Source of the DNA: Prostheceraeus crozeri | Taxonomy: Eukaryota > Platyhelminthes > Polycladida > Euryleptidae | Assembly (NCBI GenBank): GCA_907163375.1 | Contig: CAJQUW010016984.1 | Location: 1-64,000 of the forward strand | Reading direction: 5' to 3' | DNA: 64,000 nt | Shown here: positions 55,728 to 64,000 of the stretch, one piece after another | Numbering within the stretch: position 1 is the stretch's first letter | Layout of the letters: each line of letters starts with the position of its first letter | Program-made: the position numbers and the translations under genes | The notes under the pieces: generated by a model | What the model was told of the DNA's origin: nothing | The model's input: only the letters and a program-made list of their open reading frames with translations | The model's database searches: none

Positions 55728-57142
55728 GAATCAGTCTTATTTTCGACGTATTCTTTTCAAATAACTACTAAGTATCTTAAATATTTAGAAAAATCATATC
55801 ATCAGTTTTAAATTACTGCCGACACGTTTAAATCATTTCATCAAATGAGTCATCGGGATTTAGAATAATTGAAAAATCAGCTGTGAGACTGAGTTAATTG
55901 TTAATTGATAATAATAAACAAATTTAGCTTTTAGTCTTAGCTCTACAACTTCTAATTTGTTTGTGGTAGAAAGTCATCCAAGATTCATTACCTTGTCATA
56001 ACATATTTAATATTGATTACCATTGGTTAGCTTACAACTCGATAGTCTCTACTCCCTGGTACAATGACGTCATCAATATGAAGATCTTTAAATATCCTTT
56101 TAACTTTATGTCTGAAATTATATTTTCTAAGTTATTTAAAGTAAATTTGGTAATAAAATGCTTTTCATATTATCAACGTCGAATAAAATATTCTAAAATA
56201 AATGATTTGCAAAAGATCTTATTGCACGCTATTTTTTGGCCAATCAGTGAATGAAACGTATGATCGTACTGGAGAGGAATTTGGTGCGAGTTATAATTTT
56301 GCCTTACCTTTGATCATACCGTACCTCTAAAATTTATCATTCCATGTTCTAAATTGTTGAATTCATTTTTGTCTGTATTAGATATTTGTAGTCACTCAAA
56401 GTTTACAAAAAATACTATATTGTAACAGAATGCTTTTTGTAAAAATGATCGGTAGTTTAACTTTCTATGGTAACTCCTAATCTTCAATGTTTAAAAAATT
56501 GTTCGACATTCAGTATTATAGTGTTTCCAAAAGTTAATCATGCAGAGATAGGGAAGCTTACAGTTTTAAAATGATTCATTGTCTTTTGTCATACCATTTT
56601 TAATATAAATTGAAAAACTTTGGTCATATCGTGCTTCTAAATTTTATTATTTAATATTTCCAATTATTGAATTTTGTGTATTAGATATTTGTAGTCACTC
56701 AAAGTTGAAAAGAAATACTAAATTGTAACAGAAAGATTTTGCAAAAATCTATTATTTAAAAACGTGATATTATTTAAAAATGTCATCTGTTTCATCAAAA
56801 TAGCTAAGTATGTAAAGTGAATTTAATTGATAAATGCGTTGATAAAAAATCATTGTCACACCATTCGTAAATACTTAACCAATCATTCTTAAGAAAAAGA
56901 AATATGCTATTATTAAAAAGTTAGTTTAAAAATATTAGATATTATCTTAAAAAGCTATTATGTACTCAAAGCTTGGTATTATTATTATTGAATCATAAAA
57001 TGTTATATGTATTTATAAATGATGTAGCTAATAAATAAAATGCGTACTAAGAAGTTTTTAAAGAACCAATCAGAATCCGAATCAAAATTTACTTGCTTAT
57101 TAGTCTCACAAAAAAGTTAATCTTACCAGCTTACCGTGATTC
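55728..57142. other. No gene recognised
   Basis: Very AT-rich. Two diverged copies of GATATTTGTAGTCACTCAAAG at about 56381 and 56686, each followed by AAATACTA and ATTGTAACAGAA, indicate a ~300-bp direct repeat. Confidence 0.55.
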
Positions 57143-57475
57143 AGTCTGCAGTCTCTGACAAGTAAAATTTTTACTAACAGTAATGTACATAGACAAAGAA
57201 TAAAATCTGTTAGAAAAAATAATTTTTACGAATGCCGTACAATTCACAGCCTCTCAGAAGATCAGGAAACAGACGATTCAATGAGTGATGATGAAACTTA
57301 TACAGCAAAATATGAAGTCAATGATAGAAAAGATGATTCAGTTGAAGTTAAATTCGAGAATGACGATGAACCAAGAAGTTCTACATCAACGAAAGACATG
57401 GTTAATTTGGATATTATAGATTTAACTATCAGCTCAATTGAAGAGCTGTTTATGAAATTACCATCAATAAGTTAG
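57143..57475 (+). CDS. Unknown acidic reading frame
   Basis: Open from 57143 without an early ATG. The first ATG gives MSDDETYTAKYEVNDRKDDS at 57281, ending KLPSIS. Acidic and serine-rich, with NLDIIDLTISS near the end; IIDLT resembles a SUMO-interacting motif. If real, it would be a terminal exon or degraded gene; no splice acceptor is identified. Weak. Confidence 0.25.
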   Translation, partial: SLQSLTSKIFTNSNVHRQRIKSVRKNNFYECRTIHSLSEDQETDDSMSDDETYTAKYEVNDRKDDSVEVKFENDDEPRSSTSTKDMVNLDIIDLTISSIEELFMKLPSIS

Positions 57476-57502
57476 ATTATTGCTTATTATAAAGATTTTT
57501 TG

Positions 57503-57583
57503 CTACATGTAGATGTATACATGTATACATACATGTATACATGTAGATGCATACATCTAGATACATCTACATGTAGATGTATG
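57503..57583. repeat. ACATGTAGATGTATAC simple repeat
   Basis: Self-complementary low-complexity stretch of ACATGTA, GTATAC and ATACATCT words. Confidence 0.85.
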
Positions 57584-60500
57584 CTGGCTTTGATTACTCC
57601 GGCCGGTTTCAGCCCTGACTCATTTATATTATTTATATTGATAGAATTTTCTAACAATGCATTCCCAATTTAATGTGTATTTAACTAACTTTTGTAAAAT
57701 GCCTTAAAAGTAGGTTTCGCTATAGATCGCAGATTTCCTTTGTTAAGACTGGCCACTTTGGCAATGTTTTCCACGGTTTTTATGCAAGTATTTGAGCATT
57801 CCGAAATCTTGCTCCGGTGCAGAGTTGTGGGTACAATTTCTGTGCATGGTTTATATTTCTTGAAACTATATTTATCACTGTTCTAAACTTGCGGAAAAGC
57901 CCTAAGCATGCTAGTATGTTTCAATGAAAACAGAATATTTTGGAAATCGTAAAAACAACCACAGGTTAAAATTTTGGTTAAACATCGTTTTTGATAACAA
58001 AGGTGCACATTCAGCATCTGCTTTTGGTTTCATCTTTTGTTAAAAAAAGAAGTTGCAGAGGCCTGCTCCTCACAGCAGGCCTATTATCATTTCAATGATT
58101 CTGATTTCTGTAGTAGCCTACTATAGAATTAGCTGATCACAAAGCTAATCGTATCCATGATGTGGCCCACTACTAGAACCGTTTTTAACACCTTTGAGGT
58201 GGATGATTCGCATGCAACATGAAAAACTTGCAAGTCATGGCATACATGTATACATGCACATCTGAAAAATTTCTCTTCTTTGTCCATGACTCGGTCTCCT
58301 ACGAAATTTAATTCATGACTAGCTAGCAGTTTTTCTACTTAAAGCACATGTACATGTACATGTATGTTCTCTGCCGGAACTACATGTGCATATATTAGTT
58401 TTGCAATTTCCAATTCATACAAGCAGTGGCAGTAGCAACGCTCGCATCACCTTGGCCTCCAGACAAAAAAAGTGCGAACTGAAGTATAGGGCACACAGAT
58501 CTCTCCAAATGTGCACCTATAGCACAATGCAACAAATATTTAAGACTCACAGTTTACGAGCAATCAAGAAGGTCAATCGTTTTGCAAACTTCAATTTTCA
58601 GCAAATACACTTCGTCATATCTTAATAGTTGTTTTCTGTAACGTAAGTGATGCAATTGCCATTCATATTTTGACATCCACTCCACTTTCTGTTACGTTTT
58701 TATTAATTCACATGTTTTCCTGACTACAAGTTTTCAACTGCACAAACCAAGAAAAGCAACTGCGCTTTGAATTTAGAACTGCCGAAGGGTAAATCCAATT
58801 TATTCCACAACATTTCTGTCTTTTCAACTTTGGGTCTCAGATTTCCGTGAAAATTTGCATATATACTCATTTTTTTACGCTGAACACGAAAATCTTAGCG
58901 GCGACCACACCAAATAAAAACTTTCCCTAGAAAATAAAAACTTAGAAATCTAAATTTTTTCTTACATCTCGTGTAGAGGGACAAAATTGATGCGGGTCAG
59001 ATAGATGTTCGAATAGGAAAGATAGCGGCTCTGCATATTTGGGTTGGAAACTGCACTGGGAACTTAGGATGAATGCTTGCATGCGGAAAATGCGAGGGAC
59101 ATAATGAAACGTGCTAATATAATGTCGTTTTGACCTTACCCTACCTTGTCCTCAGACGAGAGTTTTAAGGTCTCGGTCAGAGGACAAATTTGTGTACGAA
59201 CAGGAAACTTTTCGGTAAGGTTATTTGGGTTCATGAGACTGCGGAGAACTAGGACGATATTGAAACGCTAACGAGGATCTAAATTTTGTGTATACATTTG
59301 TGGTGTCTTTAGACCGAGACTTGTACTCTGACCGAGATCTTCAATTTCAACGTTGTCCTCTGACCGAGATTTTTTAGGGTCTCGGTCAGACCGTTTTTTC
59401 GCGGTTTTTGGAGAATTTTGAGAGTTTTTGTTGATATAAATAAAAAATTTTTTTTGCATAGATTGTTAAGAGCATGGATCCTTTTATTGTTGTGAAATTT
59501 CATCGGATGACATGCAAATTTTGGTTTTTTCAGATCCATATGAATTTTTGGGGTACCTCGAAGTCTCTGGTCGGAAATTGATTAAATTTAAAAATATTGT
59601 TAAATCAATCCACATCACTTGTAACGGCATCAAATGGAATTTTCTTACGGATTTATAAATAGCACACTAGAGGAGTCGTTTGGTGCAAAACGTTTAATGA
59701 AGAATCAATATTCTTCTTGTTTGGTATACACGGGTCAGAGGAAGAAAAACGTCTCGGTCCGAGGACATTTTTTTATTTTTTAATGGAAACCCAAAAAAAT
59801 TCAAGATTATATTGATTATAGCATTTAACCTTCGGGACTGTTTCGTTTTTGATTGTTTTTGACAGTGATATAAATATTAGTATTAATATTTTGAATGTAT
59901 CTAATCGAAAATCCGTGTTGTTGAAGTGAGAGTTACTGCAACTTTGGACATGGCCTTTTTGGATCTTTGTTGGGCAAAAACGTTTGTTGTCTTGTCTTGT
60001 TTGGTGAAGTGACTTTTTGTTTTGATGCCTAATAGATTGTTTTTTTACGGTTCGATTAAAAAATTGGTTCATTGAAAATCGGTTAAGTTGATATTGGATT
60101 TTAAAATCATTGTGTACATTTTCGGATCTTGTTGTGGAATAAATTGGATTTACCCCGAAATTGTGTCCAGTTGCACGTTAAAAAACCCTATAGCTAAACA
60201 ACAGTGCATGAGAGTGACCATGATCTACCATGGACGTTACTTAGAGAATGATCTGCCGCGATGATTGGTGTGGTACATTCGAATATGCTGTACAACAACA
60301 GTTTCTATTTCCTAAAACTGAGGATTCGCGTTGTTGTATTTCACTTGGAGAACGCATTAAGTGAATTACATGTGCTTGTATGTCGGCCATCCTTATTAGG
60401 TACTAGTCTCAAAAGAGTATTTCGGTCTATCTTTCAGTATTTGCACAAATCTCATGGTTCCTATTTCATCAAAGTATAGAGCCCTAATGATTGTTTAGGT

Positions 60501-60924
60501 GGAAGTTGCTTTGAAACCTTTGCATTTATCAATTTAGGAGATAATAAGAGACAAAAGGTCTGATCAACTCAAAACATAAATTCATTATGCTGAAATCACA
60601 TTTTTTAACTTCATTTAAGTTAGATAAAAAAATACAAAAAATATCATGCGAAGAGCGATAACTAAAAATACAATCCCAAGTTGCATCAGTAAAGAAAAAT
60701 GCCTAATATAGTCATTTTGCTTTCTATCTTTGACTAAGGATGATTTTAATAAACTAGAGCTATAATTGGAAATTTACAGCTCTAATCATCGTTTCATGGT
60801 ATTATACTGAGTGAGTGACAACTGATTTGTCAATAAAGAACATTAACGCCCTTGATTCCCCGACCACTTCCTATGGTAGGTTCTAATCATTGTATTTAAC
60901 ACACGTGCTGAAGTGACAGCAAGC
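57584..60924. other. No gene; several repeat words
   Basis: At 59149-59768, TCTCGGTCAGAGGAC-like words recur on both strands (about 59155, 59172, 59329, 59354, 59384 and 59752), suggesting an old inverted-repeat element without clear ends. A short ACATGT run lies near 58346. Open frames show no domain. Confidence 0.5.
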
Positions 60925-61753
60925 AAGGTTGGACCTAGGGTTTTGGGTCGACCTTGGGTAAGTGATACAAAACTTGGGTTTTCTATTAATGCTGAATATA
61001 TACAGATCAAGTTACAAAAATTAATATTTTGATTTGAATCTTAGGAGAGCTACAGGATAAGAGCATAAAGTTCTGATATTTTATCAAATTTCCAATGGAT
61101 TCACAGAATATTTCAAAAGTGAAATACTTGTGATTATTAGCTATTTCATTCTGGGCTTCACGATTACCGCGCACTGAAAGTTCATAGGCCTACATATTGT
61201 ATCTACTGTAAGTTTACATGTCTTTTGCTGCATTTTTGCATATTGAATTTTTATATATTCCGCATATTTTACATCTTCGCTGTTATCTTTTCACCCTTAA
61301 CTTTCTGCGATGGCCGACATTTATCCAAAAATTAAAATCATTCCGATTTCGCATTCTAAATATGTTTAACCATTCACTTACTGCGCACCTATAATATTTA
61401 TCAAGCCTGTTTATATTTCTGAATGATAAAATGAAAAACAATTGCTTTGCTATGAGCAATGTGTAACTCAATCATAACTAAATCAAAGATCTTCAATTAG
61501 TCAGTATATCAGTGTTGGTTAAATTAAAAGAAAACTTTATGACGTAATACATGTACTTAGGCGACTTAATTATTGCAATAATAAATCGTTTCCCACTAAT
61601 ACCTCACTTCTCATGGGCCCAATAGGAATTTTGGCCTATAGAAGAATCTTTATGTCAGCACAAAATACAAAGAAAGCACTTTGTCTACTTGATTTCATTC
61701 ATTTATTTAAACTTGGATTTTGGGTTTTGACCCCAAGTTTTTGCCCAACCTTG
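60925..61753. mobile_element. Non-autonomous hAT-type MITE with 8-bp TSD
   Basis: AAGGTTGG...CCAACCTTG ends, with longer subterminal similarity (GGGTTTTGGGTCGACC and GGTTTTGACCCCAAG facing each other). CAGCAAGC at 60917-60924 and 61754-61761. Ends resemble those of 29540-31394 (CAGGGTTGG). Confidence 0.85.
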
Positions 61754-61961
61754 CAGCAAGCGGCGAGGGTGAGAGTTGTCATCTCAAAGTTCGAGAGATG
61801 AGATTTTCGTCTCTAAACTGCAGAGGGAGGGTTTAACGTTTGCTGAGTTTGAGTGTAGCCTACTTTTTAATACCGTAATTACCACTTCTTCAATTGTCTG
61901 CTAGTGGAAGTTCCCAACTTTCGTGTGCCTGTGCAAAAAATGAAGCTTTATCGTGTAGTAA

Positions 61962-62300
61962 CCCTATGTTGATATTGCTTATCTCAATTTTAGATGCGGA
62001 TATCCCCATGTTCGGCTCGAGGCTCATGCGACTGATCTTCACAAGACGATATTTCCTATCAAAAAGCCGCTACGTTTGGGAGGAGATTCTCATCGACAAC
62101 CAAGTGCTGACAAAACAATGTTCAGTGTTAAAGGTATGTGGCCTCTGCCTTCTATCAGGAGACTTCCACTATCAGTGCCTCTCGATGTGCACTTGCGGAC
62201 TGCTAAAATATTGTTGCAAACATTGTTCGATAAGAAGCTTTTAACCGTTCACATGGTCTCTTCACTGTATCATCTGTCAAAGTTCACCACTATTTTTTGA
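61962..62300 (+). CDS. Unknown open segment, possible exon
   Basis: 112 codons open without an early ATG (RCGYPHVRLEAHATDLHKT, PIKKPLRLGGDSHRQPS). A donor-like AAG|GTATGTG at 62134 lies inside it. A second frame over the same bases is also open, so coding is uncertain. No family recognised. Confidence 0.2.
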   Translation, partial: PYVDIAYLNFRCGYPHVRLEAHATDLHKTIFPIKKPLRLGGDSHRQPSADKTMFSVKGMWPLPSIRRLPLSVPLDVHLRTAKILLQTLFDKKLLTVHMVSSLYHLSKFTTIF

Positions 62301-63225
62301 AGGCGGCCCAGAAATGTATTCCAATATATTTATGGAAAACGCAAGAGCATAATCTTTTGCAGTACCCTACCTTCTCTCCTTTGTCTTTACATATCCAAAT
62401 TTTATTCAAACAAATATATCGAGGCAGACACCATCTTCCTATATTTATGTGTCGGGCCGTCGATATTTTGCTTTAATGTGAGATGATAGACATTATTGTA
62501 ATTATTAATATTGAAAATTGTTATATATTTTTCAAAAACTTTTGATCAGAATTTTGATGAAGTTGTGAAAATATGTTCTCTACATGCGTTCAGTCATTTG
62601 TTAGACCAGACGAAAACCTTGCTAGACTGTCCACGACGATGGCGAAACTGCTATAAGTAATGCAGCTTGGGGTCCTTTAAAAGACTTTGGAACTGCTTTC
62701 TTAAACTTAAGGAAGTATTTCACTGAAGAGACTTAGAGGGCCAGACATTTTTATCCAAATTTGAGGAAAGTCCATGCATTCGACTTCTAATTTTTATTCT
62801 TTAGCGAGGCCTTTCAGTCACTAGGAGGCTAAGATAGCCGAAGACAGCTTCTTGTAGTGATGAAAGGCCTCCAAAAACAATGTAAATTGGAAGTCGACAA
62901 CATCTCTCGCTTTCGGGCTTTCCTCAACTTAAGGAAGTATGTTTCTCTTACCTTTTATATGAATGTTTACTTTTATTATTTATTTCGGCGCATCGTAGAA
63001 TTGAAACAACTGCATGCATGCTCTTATCTGATGTGAATAAATTTTTTCCACTATCCATTTGTATATTGTGCATGAGTCCTAGCTGTTGCTATGTTGATAC
63101 ATGAAAAGTTTCATTATTAATTGTTTTGTAAATTTCATCGGCAGCAACTGCGGGAAGCGCACTGATCTCATGATTTTGTCATATTTAACACACAGCTTGC
63201 TGGGTCTAACAGTCCCATTCTAAGC
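62301..63225. other. No gene recognised
   Basis: AT-rich. Inverted words GAGGAAAGTCCATGCATTCG and GGAAGTCGACAACATCTC with CTTTCGGGCTTTCCTCAA face each other near 62762 and 62890, a possible short inverted repeat. Confidence 0.4.
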
Positions 63226-63435
63226 AATTAATATTAAACTTCGCAGTTTATTTATAGTGTTTATGTTAGGCAGAACATTGACAGCCTACGCAGCACCATA
63301 CTAGGCAATTATCATAAAACTTGGCAGTTTATCTATGGTGCTTACTAGTCAGAACATTGGTTGCCTACGCAGCGCCATACTAGGCAGTTATTATAAAACT
63401 TGGCAGTTTATGTATGGTGCTTACTAAACTACCTA
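63226..63435. repeat. 79-bp tandem repeat, 2.7 copies
   Basis: Units begin near 63226, 63308 and 63387. Each has AAACTTGGCAGTTTAT and the first two have GCCTACGCAGCxCCATACTA. Confidence 0.85.
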
Positions 63436-63707
63436 TTAAGCATAGCATTTTTTTTTACTCGGGTGTAAATTGTTATGAGACACGTACTACTTAGAATTTG
63501 GGGAAATGTATGATTACTTCCACACCCCTTTCGGCACCCGCATTTCGGTGTGATAAGAAAATCAATCAGTATGGTGTACAAAATAAGCATGTACGTATAG
63601 ACTCAAAGATATTATAATACGTGTGACATATTTTAATATCTTTGTATAGACTATAACATTAGTGTAACACCTAATGATACTTAGCCTAATATGTCTATTG
63701 TTTTCAG

Positions 63708-63848
63708 AGATTAGTCGACGCGATTGTAAACTTAACGAATGTATGTGAGAAGTTACGATATTCCGTGGATCAGAATACCAAAGAAATGAAAAAGAGACGA
63801 AAAGAATACGTATCGACTCCAGCCCCAACGGAACCGCTACGCCCGATG
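63708..63848 (+). CDS. Internal exon of an unidentified host gene
   Basis: 141 bp (47 codons, phase 0 at both ends) between TTGTTTTCAG and GTAAGT, both near-consensus splice sites after a pyrimidine-rich tract. Open in the frame RLVDAIVNLTNVCEKLRYSV..., then a basic KEMKKRRKEY and a proline-rich STPAPTEPLRPM. The N-terminal half looks helical. No family recognised. The other frames contain stops. Confidence 0.55.
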
Positions 63849-64000
63849 GTAAGTTGATATTGATTATTTCAATGATATATGAGTAGTAAGAAAACGGCGA
63901 ACACCAGATAGCGCAAGATGGCCGCCATCGCTGACTCCCCACCCCCTCCCCCTCCCCCCCCCCTCTGGAACGGCAGAGTGTCGTGGTCGGCCGCCGTGGT
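63849..64000 (+). promoter_or_regulatory. CpG-rich start region at the window edge
   Basis: GC rises sharply in the last ~110 bases. GCGCAAGATGGCCGCCATCG at 63911-63930 holds an ATG in a strong start context at 63918 (MAAIADS, then a proline run to the window end) and on the other strand an ATGGCGGCCATC word that resembles a YY1-type promoter motif. It lies 70 bp after a splice donor, so it may be an alternative first exon, the promoter of another gene, or chance. Confidence 0.35.

Noticed and set aside
63562-63942. 126-codon minus-strand frame
   Set aside because: It overlaps the well-bounded plus-strand exon, and its hydrophobic look comes from AT-rich flanks.

Overview
The window is AT-rich eukaryotic DNA, most likely from an invertebrate animal. 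The evidence is spliceosomal signals (GT..AG, a 62-bp intron), Polinton, Penelope-like, hAT, Tc1, piggyBac and LINE remains, and no bacterial gene organisation. The species cannot be fixed from sequence alone. Nearly all recognisable coding DNA is transposon-derived and broken by stops or frameshifts. Host-gene signal is limited to a 258-codon reading frame on the minus strand (46.1-46.9 kb), a well-bounded 141-bp exon with a CpG-rich start region at the right edge (63.7-64.0 kb), and two weak open segments.

Layout. 1-5.6 kb: the inner part of a decayed Polinton/Maverick. A protein-primed DNA polymerase B on + converges on a minus-strand block (packaging ATPase, penton-like capsid protein, an unknown structural protein, a membrane protein), with at least seven stops and two frameshifts. 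5.7-6.0 kb: three 80-bp tandem repeats at the junction. 6.13-17.21 kb: a giant inverted duplication (arms 5.90 and 5.16 kb, 22-bp spacer), nearly identical between arms except for copy number in tandem arrays. It carries matched small reading frames, including a TATA-led gene with a 62-bp intron whose spliced protein ends in a SUMO-interacting-like motif; the left copy has a stop, the right is intact. 17.25-17.55 kb: a diverged direct copy of the palindrome's outer end. 18.0-18.8 kb: satellite-like modules. 18.95-19.8 kb: a 5'-truncated Penelope-like element with a GIY-YIG domain.

22.6-43.8 kb is a graveyard of nested elements: fragments of one LINE family at 22.65, 27.1 and 32.9/38.2 kb; a 2.76-kb TIR element with a decayed retroelement-linked protein (23.6-26.4); a non-autonomous hAT (29.5-31.4); a TTAA-bounded hairpin element (31.65); a hAT carrying a BED-finger transposase (33.26-38.17) inserted into the LINE reverse transcriptase, itself invaded by a Tc1 element (35.9-37.0); a second Penelope-like tail with a hammerhead-like core (39.3-39.7); a clearer hammerhead-like core at 41.37; a second LINE type (42.4-42.9); and a 304-bp MITE (43.5).

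43.8-64 kb is mostly non-coding, with hAT MITEs at 51.66-52.76 and 60.92-61.75, an internally deleted piggyBac at 54.54-55.72 and several unnamed inverted-repeat families. The most unusual object is the 11-kb palindrome: much younger-looking than its neighbours, gene-bearing and unlike any element class recognised here.
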